A stretch of 28,465 nt of DNA from Bacteroidales bacterium UBA1309 (GTDB lineage Bacteria; Bacteroidota; Bacteroidia; Bacteroidales; Dysgonomonadaceae), in NCBI GenBank assembly GCA_002307185.1, contig DBTT01000020.1, positions 101,130 to 129,594 on the forward strand. The letters are read 5' to 3'. Positions 21,411-28,465 of the stretch are shown here, piece by piece (within the stretch, counting starts at the first letter, position 1; the number at the start of each line of letters is the position of its first letter). The position numbers and the translations under genes are program-made. A model generated the notes under the pieces. It saw only the letters and a program-made list of their open reading frames with translations. It made no database searches and had not been told where the DNA came from.

Positions 21411-24005
21411 ATGAATTTCAATAATTATACAATAAAATCTCAAGAAGCTATCCAAAAGGCGATTGAGATTGTAAAGGAGAAAAACCAGCAAGTTATCGAA
21501 CCTGCCCACGTGCTTCTTGCTGCAATTCTGACAGGTGAAAACGTGGTAAATTTCCTATTTCAAAAATTAGGAGCAAATCCTCAATACCTTGTTTCCTTGC
21601 TTGAAAAGCAGATTGAGTCGTACCCGCATGTGAGCGGAGGTGAACCTCAATTGAGCCGCGAAGCAAATGCGGCTTTCTCGAAGGCAGAAGATTTTGCCAA
21701 AAAGATGGGCGACCAATATGTTTCCATCGAACACATCTTGCTTGGAATTTTGGCAGAAAAAAGCACGGCTTCACAAATGCTGAAAGATGCAGGAATCAAT
21801 GAAAAAGACCTCACCGCTGCCATCAACGAATTGCGCAAAGGAGAAAAAGTGACCAGCCAAAGTGCCGAGGATACCTACCAATCGTTGGAAAAATTTGCCA
21901 TCAACCTCACCAAACGGGCACACGAAGGCAAGCTGGATCCAGTGATTGGCCGTGACGAAGAGATCCGACGTGTGTTGCAAATCCTGAGCCGGCGCACCAA
22001 AAACAATCCGATCCTGATTGGCGAACCGGGTGTCGGAAAAACAGCCATCGCCGAAGGCTTGGCCCAACGGATCATGCGTGGCGACGTACCGGAAAACTTG
22101 CGGAGCAAGCAAATTTATTCCTTAGACATGGGTGCTTTGATTGCAGGGGCCAAATACAAAGGTGAATTTGAAGAACGGCTCAAATCGGTGGTGAGCGAAG
22201 TGACCAAAGCCGAAGGGGAAATCATTCTTTTCATCGATGAAATACACACCCTGGTGGGTGCCGGAAAAAGTGAAGGGGCAATGGATGCCGCCAACATCCT
22301 GAAGCCGGCTTTGGCTCGTGGAGAATTGCGCGCTATCGGTGCAACAACATTGAACGAATACCAAAAATATTTCGAAAAGGACAAGGCGCTTGAACGCCGT
22401 TTCCAAACAGTCACGGTGGATGAGCCAAGCGAACTGGATGCCATTTCCATCTTGCGTGGGTTGAAGGAAAAATACGAAAACCACCACAAGGTTCGGATTA
22501 TGGACGAGGCCATCATTGCTTCCGTGCAGCTTTCGAGCCGGTACATCACCGACCGTTTTTTGCCCGATAAGGCCATCGACTTGATGGACGAAGCTGCAGC
22601 CAAACTTCGTATGGAAGTAGATTCTGTTCCGGAGGAGTTGGACGAAAAAAGCCGACGCATCGCCCAGTTGGAGATCGAACGGGAAGCCATCCGCCGGGAA
22701 AAAGACAAGGACAAAGAAGCCCGATTGGCGGAACAAATCAGTCGATTGAAAGAAGAAGAAAAGGATATGAAGGCCAAATGGCAATCCGAAAAGGAGGTCA
22801 TCAACCGCATCCAGCAAAATAAACAGGAGATTGAGAATGTGAAGTTCGAAGCCGACAAAGCCGAACGCGAGGGTGATTACGGAAAAGTGGCCGAATTGCG
22901 CTACGGAAAGCTGAAGGAATTGGAAGACCAAATCGTGAAGTTACAAGAACAACTTCACAGCATGCAGAAGGGCAATGCCATGATAAAGGAAGAAGTATCC
23001 GCCGTGGACATTGCCGACGTGGTGTCGCGTTGGACCGGCATCCCCGTCAACAAGATGCTGCAAAGCGAACGGGACAAGTTGCTTAATCTCGAAGACGAAC
23101 TCCACAAGCGTGTGGTGGGTCAGGAAGAGGCAATCACGGCCATTTCGAACGCCATCCGCCGAAGCCGCGCTGGCTTACAAGACCCAAAACGTCCGATTGG
23201 TTCGTTCATTTTTCTGGGGACTACTGGTGTCGGGAAAACGGAACTGGCAAAAGCCCTAGCCGAATTTCTCTTCGACGACGAAAACATGATGACCCGTATC
23301 GACATGAGCGAGTATCAAGAGAAATTCAGTGCAACTCGTCTGATCGGAGCACCTCCCGGATATGTCGGTTACGACGAAGGCGGCCAATTGACCGAAGCTA
23401 TCCGCAGGAAACCGTATTCGGTGGTGCTGTTCGACGAAATCGAGAAAGCACATCCCGATGTGTTCAACGTGCTATTGCAAGTGTTAGACGACGGAAGGCT
23501 GACCGACAACAAGGGCCGTATGGTGAATTTCAAGAATACGATTATCATTATGACATCCAACATGGGCTCGCAGTTGATCCGGGAAAATTTCTCGCACATG
23601 ACTGACGCCAACCACGATTCGCTGGTGGAAAAGACCAAAAACGAGGTGCTGAGCATCCTGAAATCAACCATTCGTCCCGAATTATTGAACCGTATCGACG
23701 AAATCATCATGTTCGAGCCATTGACTCAAAGCAATATCGAACAAGTGGTTCGCATCCAGTTAGGCGGCATCGTGAAAATGCTCGAAGGCAATGGAGTGAC
23801 GCTTGAATTTTCGGACAAAGCCATCAGCAAGATTGCGGAATTGGGTTATGACCCTGAATTTGGCGCTCGCCCTGTGAAGCGGGTGATCCAACGGCTTGTG
23901 CTCGACAACTTGTCGAAGAAGCTATTGGCTCAAACCATCGACCGCGCAGTGCCGATTGTGGTGGATGCCAATCCGGTAAATGGAGAATTGGATTTTTCAA
24001 ATTGA
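21411..24005 (+). CDS. clpB: ATP-dependent chaperone ClpB
   Basis: An 864-residue Hsp100 disaggregase that works with DnaK to rescue aggregated proteins in the cytoplasm. Visible in order are the N-domain (1-145, two Clp_N repeats), NBD1 with Walker A GEPGVGKT near 204 and Walker B EIILFIDEIHTLVG, the charged coiled-coil middle domain (about 400-520) that separates ClpB from ClpA and ClpC, NBD2 with Walker A GTTGVGKT near 602 and Walker B SVVLFDEIEKAHPD, and a normal C-terminal D2-small domain (FGARPVKRVIQRLV). Length is typical and no key residue is missing. No ClpP-docking IGF loop was noticed, as expected for ClpB. It is a single-gene unit followed by a terminator hairpin. Confidence 0.97.
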   Translation: MNFNNYTIKSQEAIQKAIEIVKEKNQQVIEPAHVLLAAILTGENVVNFLFQKLGANPQYLVSLLEKQIESYPHVSGGEPQLSREANAAFSKAEDFAKKMGDQYVSIEHILLGILAEKSTASQMLKDAGINEKDLTAAINELRKGEKVTSQSAEDTYQSLEKFAINLTKRAHEGKLDPVIGRDEEIRRVLQILSRRTKNNPILIGEPGVGKTAIAEGLAQRIMRGDVPENLRSKQIYSLDMGALIAGAKYKGEFEERLKSVVSEVTKAEGEIILFIDEIHTLVGAGKSEGAMDAANILKPALARGELRAIGATTLNEYQKYFEKDKALERRFQTVTVDEPSELDAISILRGLKEKYENHHKVRIMDEAIIASVQLSSRYITDRFLPDKAIDLMDEAAAKLRMEVDSVPEELDEKSRRIAQLEIEREAIRREKDKDKEARLAEQISRLKEEEKDMKAKWQSEKEVINRIQQNKQEIENVKFEADKAEREGDYGKVAELRYGKLKELEDQIVKLQEQLHSMQKGNAMIKEEVSAVDIADVVSRWTGIPVNKMLQSERDKLLNLEDELHKRVVGQEEAITAISNAIRRSRAGLQDPKRPIGSFIFLGTTGVGKTELAKALAEFLFDDENMMTRIDMSEYQEKFSATRLIGAPPGYVGYDEGGQLTEAIRRKPYSVVLFDEIEKAHPDVFNVLLQVLDDGRLTDNKGRMVNFKNTIIIMTSNMGSQLIRENFSHMTDANHDSLVEKTKNEVLSILKSTIRPELLNRIDEIIMFEPLTQSNIEQVVRIQLGGIVKMLEGNGVTLEFSDKAISKIAELGYDPEFGARPVKRVIQRLVLDNLSKKLLAQTIDRAVPIVVDANPVNGELDFSN

Positions 24006-24036
24006 TTTGAATCAAATAGAGTTTTTATTGGAATTG

Positions 24037-24076
24037 AAGGAGGTGACAGCCGGGAGGTTTTTTACCTCCTTTTTTT
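24037..24076 (+). terminator. Intrinsic terminator after clpB
   Basis: GGAGGT (24053-24058) and ACCTCC (24064-24069) form a stem followed by T7 (24070-24076). An alternative longer stem pairs AAGGAGGT at 24037-24044 with ACCTCCTT. It lies 32-71 bases after the clpB stop. Confidence 0.75.
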
Positions 24077-24097
24077 GAAAATTAATTAGAGCAACAA

Positions 24098-24374
24098 TCA
24101 CTCACCTATTCGCTTCACATAAATATAGATAATAGGCATCCGAACATAAGGTGGAATTTTCGATGCATCTGTTTCTAATTTTAACCCATAAAGCAAGTCC
24201 TTGCAAGCCACGTCATAAATATTTTCATAATCCACTTTTTCTACAACAAGAGAATATGATTTAAGAATATCATTCAAATTTGCTACCATCCTTTTCCTGA
24301 GCCCACCCAAACAATAATAACAAGAAACATAGCAATGGTATAATTTTCAGGTGTAAAGGTTTATTATTCTGCAT
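24098..24374 (-). pseudogene. Frameshifted small exported protein downstream of ispD
   Basis: ATG at 24374, 24 bases after the ispD stop, starts a 34-codon frame that reads as a clear signal peptide (MQNNKPLHLKIIPLLCFLLL, then FGWAQ) and ends at TGA 24272-24270 after EKDGSKFE. A different frame open from about 24310 to TGA at 24098 continues with protein-like sequence (DILKSYSLVVEKVDYENIY ... PIIYIYVKRIGE). Joining the two near 24270-24285 by a one-base change gives an exported protein of about 91 residues. This indicates a frameshifted gene, a sequencing error in the A/T-rich junction, or less likely programmed frameshifting. I do not recognise the family. Its place suggests it is last in the xseA-xseB-ispD transcript. 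Confidence 0.55.
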
Positions 24375-24398
24375 ATCAGTTCCTTTGTTTAGTTCCCA

Positions 24399-25067
24399 TC
24401 ATCCACCCAAGATCCACTCTCCCATCTTCAAGTCTATAGGATTGGTTATTTTTATATTGTTTGTCTCGCCCTCCACCAGGCTAATTTGATGTCCCCAATA
24501 TTCTACCACCGAAGCATCATCCGTGAAGATATGTTGAAAAGGGGTACTGTAAGCCTTTTTTAGCAAATCCACGGAGAAAACCTGTGGCGTTTGCACCAAG
24601 CGCAAGCAGCTCCTGTCCAGAATACGACTGCCTCCATTCGGTTCGAGTATCCGGCAACTGTCAGTGATCGGGACAACGGGAATTGTGGCCTGGCATTTTT
24701 CGGCATCGCCAAAGCAGGAAGCAATCAGTTTTTCGGAGGCAAAAGGACGTGCCCCATCGTGCACGGCAACATAGCCGGAATGGATTTTCTCCAAACCATT
24801 TTTCACAGAATGAAAACGGGTTTCTCCACCAAAGGCAATCTCGTGGGCAACAACAAAATGGTATTCGGCACAAAGCTCCGACCAATAATCAAGGAAACTT
24901 TCCGGCAACACCAAGACGATGTGAATATCGGGCCTGTATTTCACGAAGGCTTCGATACTCCACATCAGGACGGGTTTTCCTCCAATGGGGAGAAATTGCT
25001 TGGGAATATCGGTCCCCATGCGCAAGCCTTTTCCTCCAGCCACTATGATTACGTGCTTGTCATTCAT
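24399..25067 (-). CDS. ispD: 2-C-methyl-D-erythritol 4-phosphate cytidylyltransferase
   Basis: A 222-residue cytoplasmic enzyme of the non-mevalonate isoprenoid pathway, joining MEP to CTP to give CDP-methylerythritol. The nucleotide-binding glycine-rich loop is AGGKGLRMG (10-18) with Arg16 and, in PKQFLPI, Lys23. HDGARPF at 103-109 carries the metal-binding Asp. QTPQVF (159-164), TDDASVVE (182-189) and EGETNNIKITNPIDL (199-213) complete the family pattern. Length is typical. The start overlaps the end of xseB by 8 bases, so translation is probably coupled in the xseA-xseB-ispD unit. Confidence 0.95.
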   Translation of the reverse strand: MNDKHVIIVAGGKGLRMGTDIPKQFLPIGGKPVLMWSIEAFVKYRPDIHIVLVLPESFLDYWSELCAEYHFVVAHEIAFGGETRFHSVKNGLEKIHSGYVAVHDGARPFASEKLIASCFGDAEKCQATIPVVPITDSCRILEPNGGSRILDRSCLRLVQTPQVFSVDLLKKAYSTPFQHIFTDDASVVEYWGHQISLVEGETNNIKITNPIDLKMGEWILGG

Positions 25068-25263
25068 GCTCCAAGTCTTTGAGTACGTTTTTCAGTTCTT
25101 CATCGGCCTTGAAGAGTTTTCCTCTACATAGCGCAATCAGTTCCGATGCCTTCTTCACTTCTGCCGAAAGGTCGTCCACATCCATTTCTTCTTTTTCGAT
25201 ACGAGCCAGGATCGATTTCAATTCGACAACCGATTCGTTGTATGATTTTTCTTTTTTAGCCAT
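25060..25263 (-). CDS. xseB: Exodeoxyribonuclease VII small subunit
   Basis: A 67-residue helical protein matching XseB: SYNESVVELKSILARIEKEE, then SAEVKKASELIALCRGKL and LKNVLKDLE. Several copies bind the long helical arm of XseA, and the complex degrades single-stranded DNA into short oligonucleotides during repair. It lies 35 bases after xseA and overlaps ispD by 8 bases, which supports both start and identity. Confidence 0.93.
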   Translation of the reverse strand: MAKKEKSYNESVVELKSILARIEKEEMDVDDLSAEVKKASELIALCRGKLFKADEELKNVLKDLEHE

Positions 25264-25298
25264 TTATCTCTTTTTTAGCCAATAATCCTTCATTATTC

Positions 25299-26546
25299 TT
25301 ATTTTTTTATGCTCTTCACATCCACACTTCCATCTGCCATCCGCACCTGCAAGTCGTCACCCACTTGAATTCCATTCACGCTTTTCACAATCTTGTTGTT
25401 TTTCAAAACCAAAGCATATCCTTTTTTTAGTATATTTTGGGGCGAAACCAACTGTATGTATTGCTCCATCATGGACAGTTCGTGTTTTTTGCCTGTTGAA
25501 AAACGGCTCACCGCCACCGCAAACGATGTGCGGATGGTTTCCAAATTGGAGAGCATGGTTTTTGTCTTGAAATTAGCGATAAAAATCAAGCGTTGGCAAA
25601 TATTTTCGAACAAGGCATGTCTTTGCTGCTGAAGCGACTGGATTCGATGGGCAATTCCCCGTTGGAGGAATTCCAATTCGCCAAGAGTGCGGGCTTGCTG
25701 TTCAATCAGCAAAGCCGCGGCAGCAGTTGGCGTTTTCACACGGGTGTGCGCCACGTGGTCAATCACCGTTTCGTCCCTTTCATGGCCTATTCCCGAAATA
25801 ATAGGCAATGGAAATTGCGCACAATTGGCCGCCAAAAGATACGAGTCAAACGAATTGAGATCAGAGGTGGCACCGCCTCCCCGAATCAGCACCACCACAT
25901 CAAACAAATCGGCATGAACATATATTTTTTCCAAAGCTTCAATAATAGAAGCCTCTGTGCGTTCTCCTTGCATGATAGACGGAAAGAGCTTGGTGTAGAA
26001 AACAAATCCGTAAGCATTGTTTTCCAATTGGTTACAAAAATCGCCATAACCCGCTGCCGTGGCTGATGAAATCACGGCAATCCGTTGGCAGACGGAAGGT
26101 ATTTCCAATTCCTTGTTCAGATTCAGCACACCTTCTTGCTCCAGCCGCCTGATAATTTCCGCCCGTTTGCGTGCCATATCACCCAAGGTGAAATTGGGAT
26201 CGATGTCCCACACACGCAAACTAATGCTATATACCTCACTGAAATCCACACTCACACTCACCAGCACCTTAATACCCGCCGTGAAAGCCGTTCCGGTTTG
26301 TTCTTCAAAATAAGATTTCAACAACACAAAGGTGTTTGCAAAAATAATACCGCGCGATTTGGCAATAATCTGCCGGTTCGAATCATCCTTTTCTATAAAT
26401 TCGAGATAGCAATGCCCGTTGCGGTTGGGATGCACTTCGCTCAGTTCCGCACGAATCCAGTAGCGGTTGGGCAACTGCAACTTGACGGCTTCCCGAACGG
26501 CCTGGTTGAGTTCGAAAAGTGAAAATATTTCGCGAGCTTCTGTCAT
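25299..26546 (-). CDS. xseA: Exodeoxyribonuclease VII large subunit
   Basis: A 415-residue catalytic subunit of exonuclease VII. The N-terminal OB-fold DNA-binding domain (about 25-110) contains YWIRAELSEVHPNRNGHCYL. The nuclease domain shows VISSATAAGYGDF, DVVVLIRGGGATSDLNSFD and IISGIGHERDETVIDHVAHT followed by RVKTPTAAA, the family's active-site blocks. A helical stretch and a C-terminal GYALVLKNNKIVKSV segment end the protein. Length is close to the usual 400-460. It heads a minus-strand unit with xseB and ispD, driven by a near-perfect promoter at 26571-26601. The ATG at 26546 leaves a short leader of about 18 bases. Confidence 0.96.
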   Translation of the reverse strand: MTEAREIFSLFELNQAVREAVKLQLPNRYWIRAELSEVHPNRNGHCYLEFIEKDDSNRQIIAKSRGIIFANTFVLLKSYFEEQTGTAFTAGIKVLVSVSVDFSEVYSISLRVWDIDPNFTLGDMARKRAEIIRRLEQEGVLNLNKELEIPSVCQRIAVISSATAAGYGDFCNQLENNAYGFVFYTKLFPSIMQGERTEASIIEALEKIYVHADLFDVVVLIRGGGATSDLNSFDSYLLAANCAQFPLPIISGIGHERDETVIDHVAHTRVKTPTAAAALLIEQQARTLGELEFLQRGIAHRIQSLQQQRHALFENICQRLIFIANFKTKTMLSNLETIRTSFAVAVSRFSTGKKHELSMMEQYIQLVSPQNILKKGYALVLKNNKIVKSVNGIQVGDDLQVRMADGSVDVKSIKK

Positions 26547-26570
26547 AAATTATTTACTGAGAAAGAAAAA

Positions 26571-26601
26571 CAAATTTAGGCATCTTTGGGAAAACAGCAA
26601 A
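26571..26601 (-). promoter_or_regulatory. Consensus promoter of the xseA-xseB-ispD unit
   Basis: On the minus strand TTTG (26601-26598), a 19-base spacer and TAAATTTG (26578-26571) match the Bacteroidota promoter consensus exactly. The predicted start near 26564 lies about 18 bases before the xseA ATG. Confidence 0.75.
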
Positions 26602-26734
26602 ACTTTATGAGGAAATCACCAACCGCTTGTACAAGTACTAAAAATAGATTTTTAATGAACAAGCACTCAATCAGCACTTCAAAAAATACAATATAATTTT
26701 TCGACAAAAAGCCGATTATTTTATAAAAATACTC

Positions 26735-26742
26735 TACCTTTG
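26735..26742 (+). promoter_or_regulatory. -7 element of the pyrBI promoter
   Basis: TACCTTTG matches TAnnTTTG exactly. The -33 region is A/T-rich without a clear TTTG, so the promoter may be weak or helped by an activator. The expected start near 26749 is about 27 bases before the leader ORF and 189 before pyrB. Confidence 0.5.
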
Positions 26743-26775
26743 TTACATATCACATTAATTAATAGCTAAAAAAGC

Positions 26776-26853
26776 ATGTCCGATTCTGGTATCCGACATA
26801 ACTATAACCTTAATATGAAGCTTGTTGCTTGCCATTATCGACAATCGACATAA
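26776..26853 (+). CDS. Possible pyrBI leader peptide (25 codons)
   Basis: ATG at 26776 opens a 25-codon frame (starting MSDSGIRHNYNL) that ends at TAA 26851-26853, six bases before the 5' arm of the attenuator hairpin. A ribosome at this stop codon would cover part of that arm and hinder terminator formation. The start codon lies in the first arm of an imperfect 8-base hairpin (26776-26783 with 26792-26799, one C:C mismatch), which could limit initiation. Length and position recall the pyrL leader of enterobacterial pyrBI, but the peptide is not similar. No strong Shine-Dalgarno is seen, as is common in Bacteroidota. A frame this short can be accidental. Confidence 0.4.
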   Translation: MSDSGIRHNYNLNMKLVACHYRQST

Positions 26854-26859
26854 AAACAT

Positions 26860-26895
26860 ATCCTCGGAAGGAGTTTTTCTTTCGGGGATTTTTTT
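26860..26895 (+). terminator. Attenuator (intrinsic terminator) in the pyrBI leader
   Basis: ATCCTCGGAAG (26860-26870) pairs over 11 positions, two of them G-U wobble, with CTTTCGGGGAT (26879-26889), followed at once by T7 (26889-26895). No plus-strand gene lies upstream that would need terminating here, and pyrB begins 42 bases downstream. A regulated transcription terminator is therefore the simplest reading. Confidence 0.65.
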
Positions 26896-26937
26896 GATAT
26901 GATTCAACATTTTCTGAAATAGTTTTACAACACAATT

Positions 26938-27858
26938 ATGAGTAGTAAAAAAAGTTTAGTCTCGATCACAGATTACACCAAGGAAGACATTCTACGAATT
27001 CTTCATTTGGCTAAGAAGTTCGATCAAAATCCAAATAGAAAATATCTGGACGGGAAAATCTGTGCCACCCTCTTTTTCGAGCCATCCACACGCACACGCT
27101 TGAGTTTCGAAACAGCAATAAATCGCCTAGGAGGAAAAGTCATCGGCTTTTCGGATGCAGCCACCACGAGTTCGTCAAAAGGGGAAACCCTGAAAGACAC
27201 CATTGCGATGGTAAGCAACTATGCCGACCTGATCATTATGCGCCATTTTTTGGAAGGTGCAGCCCGTTATGCTTCTGAAATCTCAGAAGTACCGATTATC
27301 AATGCAGGCGATGGGGCCAATCAGCATCCAACCCAGACAATGCTCGACTTGTACTCCATCTACAAAACGCAAGGAACGCTCGATAACCTTACAATCAACA
27401 TTGTGGGCGATTTGAAATATGGACGAACTGTCCACTCACTCATTATAGGAATCTCGCACTTCAACCCAACGTTCAATTTCGTTGCTCCCGATGAGTTGAA
27501 ATTGCCCGAAATCTACAAGACATTTTGCGATGAACATGCCATCAAATATACAGAATATTCAGACTTTACGGAAGATGTTATCGATCAGTGCGATATTCTC
27601 TACATGACCCGTGTGCAGCGCGAGCGCTTCACCGATTTGATGGAATACGAAAAAGTGAAAAATGTGTATATCCTGCGCAGAAGCATGATTGAAAATTCGA
27701 AGCAGAACATGAAAATTCTTCATCCGCTTCCTCGCGTCAATGAGATTCAACAAGATGTGGATGACAGTCCAAAGGCTTATTATTTTCAACAAGCCAAAAA
27801 TGGTATGTACACACGCGAAGCCGTGATTTGCGATGTTTTGAATATTAACGTAGAATAA
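26938..27858 (+). CDS. pyrB: Aspartate carbamoyltransferase catalytic subunit
   Basis: A 306-residue catalytic chain that joins carbamoyl phosphate and aspartate to carbamoyl aspartate, the committed step of pyrimidine synthesis. The carbamoyl-phosphate motif is FFEPSTRTRLSFE (46-58). Lys81 in SSSKGET is the loop lysine that enters the neighbouring active site. HPTQTMLDLYS (130-140) and HPLPRVNEI (about 261-269) complete the site. Length matches class B enzymes, which assemble with PyrI into the regulated dodecamer. The pyrI gene follows after 8 bases. The leader contains a candidate attenuator. Confidence 0.97.
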   Translation: MSSKKSLVSITDYTKEDILRILHLAKKFDQNPNRKYLDGKICATLFFEPSTRTRLSFETAINRLGGKVIGFSDAATTSSSKGETLKDTIAMVSNYADLIIMRHFLEGAARYASEISEVPIINAGDGANQHPTQTMLDLYSIYKTQGTLDNLTINIVGDLKYGRTVHSLIIGISHFNPTFNFVAPDELKLPEIYKTFCDEHAIKYTEYSDFTEDVIDQCDILYMTRVQRERFTDLMEYEKVKNVYILRRSMIENSKQNMKILHPLPRVNEIQQDVDDSPKAYYFQQAKNGMYTREAVICDVLNINVE

Positions 27859-27866
27859 GAACGATT

Positions 27867-28331
27867 ATGCCAACCAAAAGAAAAGAATTATTACAAGTAG
27901 CAGCTCTTTGCAATGGAACAGCTATCGATCACATACCTTCCGATGTACTTTTCAAAGTAGTTTCTTTACTCAACTTGCAAAATGTGCAACAACCAATTAC
28001 GATTGGTAGCAACTTGGAAAGTAAAAAAATGGGAACAAAAGGCATCATCAAAATTACTGACAAATTTTTCGAAGACAATGAAATCAACAAGATTGCCATT
28101 ATTGCCCCAAAGGCGGTTTTAAACATTATTCGGGACTATCAGGTCATTGAAAAGAAACAACTGAGTTTGCCCAATACAATAGAAGACATCGTGAAATGCA
28201 ACAATCCGAAATGTATCACCAACAACGAACCCATGAAAACTCGATTCGAGGTGGTAAACCACGACAATTTAGAATTACGCTGCCAATACTGTGATTTGAA
28301 AATAAGGAAAGAGGAGATTGTTCTGAAATAA
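27867..28331 (+). CDS. pyrI: Aspartate carbamoyltransferase regulatory subunit
   Basis: A 154-residue regulatory chain that binds CTP/UTP or ATP and tunes PyrB. The N-terminal allosteric domain includes LQVAALCNGTAIDHIP, which matches the nucleotide-binding start of PyrI. The C-terminal zinc domain has four cysteines, Cys111, Cys116, Cys139 and Cys142, with the spacing of the E. coli protein (109, 114, 138, 141). It is cotranscribed with pyrB, so end-product control acts on the enzyme and possibly, through the leader, on transcription. Confidence 0.97.
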   Translation: MPTKRKELLQVAALCNGTAIDHIPSDVLFKVVSLLNLQNVQQPITIGSNLESKKMGTKGIIKITDKFFEDNEINKIAIIAPKAVLNIIRDYQVIEKKQLSLPNTIEDIVKCNNPKCITNNEPMKTRFEVVNHDNLELRCQYCDLKIRKEEIVLK

Positions 28332-28350
28332 ACAGTAGCCACTAGCGCAT

Positions 28351-28394
28351 GAAAGGAAGCCTGCACAATCGATTTGTTGCGCAGGCTTCCTTTC
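28351..28394. terminator. Long hairpin between pyrI and a convergent gene end
   Basis: GAAAGGAAGCCTGC (28351-28364) and GCAGGCTTCCTTTC (28381-28394) pair perfectly over 14 bases around a 16-base loop, 20 bases after the pyrI stop. There is no T-run on the plus strand, but the stem is strong and lies between two apparently convergent gene ends, so a bidirectional terminator is likely. Confidence 0.7.
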
Positions 28395-28409
28395 CGTTTA
28401 CCCCTAGAA

Positions 28410-28465
28410 TTAGTCGTACAGAAGGCGAACCATTTTTCCTCCCGTCCCCCGCATGTCCCGGGTAC
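28410..28465 (-). CDS. Possible C-terminal end of a gene entering from the right
   Basis: On the minus strand the last 56 bases are open to TAA at 28412-28410, with the tail GTGGKMVRLLYD. The frame begins beyond the window, so only about 17 residues are visible and no family can be named. The convergent position, just past the hairpin, supports a real gene end, but a chance open frame of this length cannot be excluded. Confidence 0.35.
   Translation of the reverse strand, partial: TRDMRGTGGKMVRLLYD

Larger units (their letters stand above)
26547..26937. other. Divergent xseA/pyrB control region (391 bases)
   Basis: This interval separates two divergent operons. Its left part holds the xseA promoter on the minus strand. 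Its right half is a pyrB leader of about 190 bases with a -7 element, a short ORF and a terminator hairpin, all listed separately. Bases about 26610-26730 are A/T-rich with no further structure that I could support. Confidence 0.7.

Noticed and set aside
22122..22931. Two long minus-strand ORFs opposite clpB
   Set aside because: Both are antisense to conserved ClpB sequence, with Phe/Ser-rich low-complexity translations typical of shadows of Glu/Lys-rich coding.
1..28465. CRISPR array, tRNA, rRNA, insertion sequence or integrase
   Set aside because: No regularly spaced repeats, no tRNA-like cloverleaf, no rRNA words and no transposase or recombinase motifs were seen on reading through both strands.

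Overview
The window looks like a chromosomal segment of a Bacteroidota bacterium, probably of the order Bacteroidales. The pointers are a type IX secretion (Por) C-terminal sorting domain, a TonB-dependent receptor with a carboxypeptidase-regulatory-like N-terminus, an HmuY/HmuR/HmuS-type heme locus, a long CBM20-bearing 4-alpha-glucanotransferase, and promoters of the Bacteroidota form TTTG-N19/20-TAnnTTTG. The exact genus cannot be read from the sequence. No tRNA, rRNA, CRISPR array, transposase or prophage gene was seen.

Layout, left to right. Positions 1-2929 (minus) carry a pyruvate:ferredoxin oxidoreductase cut by the left edge. At 3016-4236 (minus) is an AAA_14-type ATPase with a suspicious Walker B, and at 4394-4951 (minus) an exported glutathione peroxidase. 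A 382-base stretch follows with only a possible decayed ORF. From 16686 down to 5334 (minus) runs a heme-acquisition operon: TonB receptor (HmuR), Calx-beta/HmuY lipoprotein, T9SS-targeted HmuY-like protein, CobN-like HmuS, seven-helix membrane protein, ExbB/TolQ-like channel and an ExbD-like DUF2149 protein. Upstream are a DPE2-like 4-alpha-glucanotransferase (16947-19586, minus) and a MetY-like sulfhydrylase (19869-21134, minus). The latter is divergent from clpB (21411-24005, plus). A minus-strand cluster xseA-xseB-ispD-(frameshifted exported protein) occupies 26546-24098, and pyrBI (plus, 26938-28331) lies divergent from it. The last 56 bases may hold the end of a minus-strand gene.

How the genes work together. 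In the heme operon, surface proteins capture heme and the receptor imports it across the outer membrane. The HmuS chelatase is predicted to be anchored at both ends with its large domain in the periplasm, where it would act on heme. The two last genes look like an ExbB/ExbD-type proton-motive-force motor devoted to this system. A perfect palindrome sits exactly between the -33 and -7 elements of the operon's candidate promoter, as a repressor operator would.

The second notable system is the pyrBI leader. A -7 element, a 25-codon leader ORF and an intrinsic terminator lie in that order upstream of pyrB, the arrangement of a transcription attenuator. The remaining genes are housekeeping: DNA repair, isoprenoid and pyrimidine synthesis, protein disaggregation and starch/maltose metabolism.
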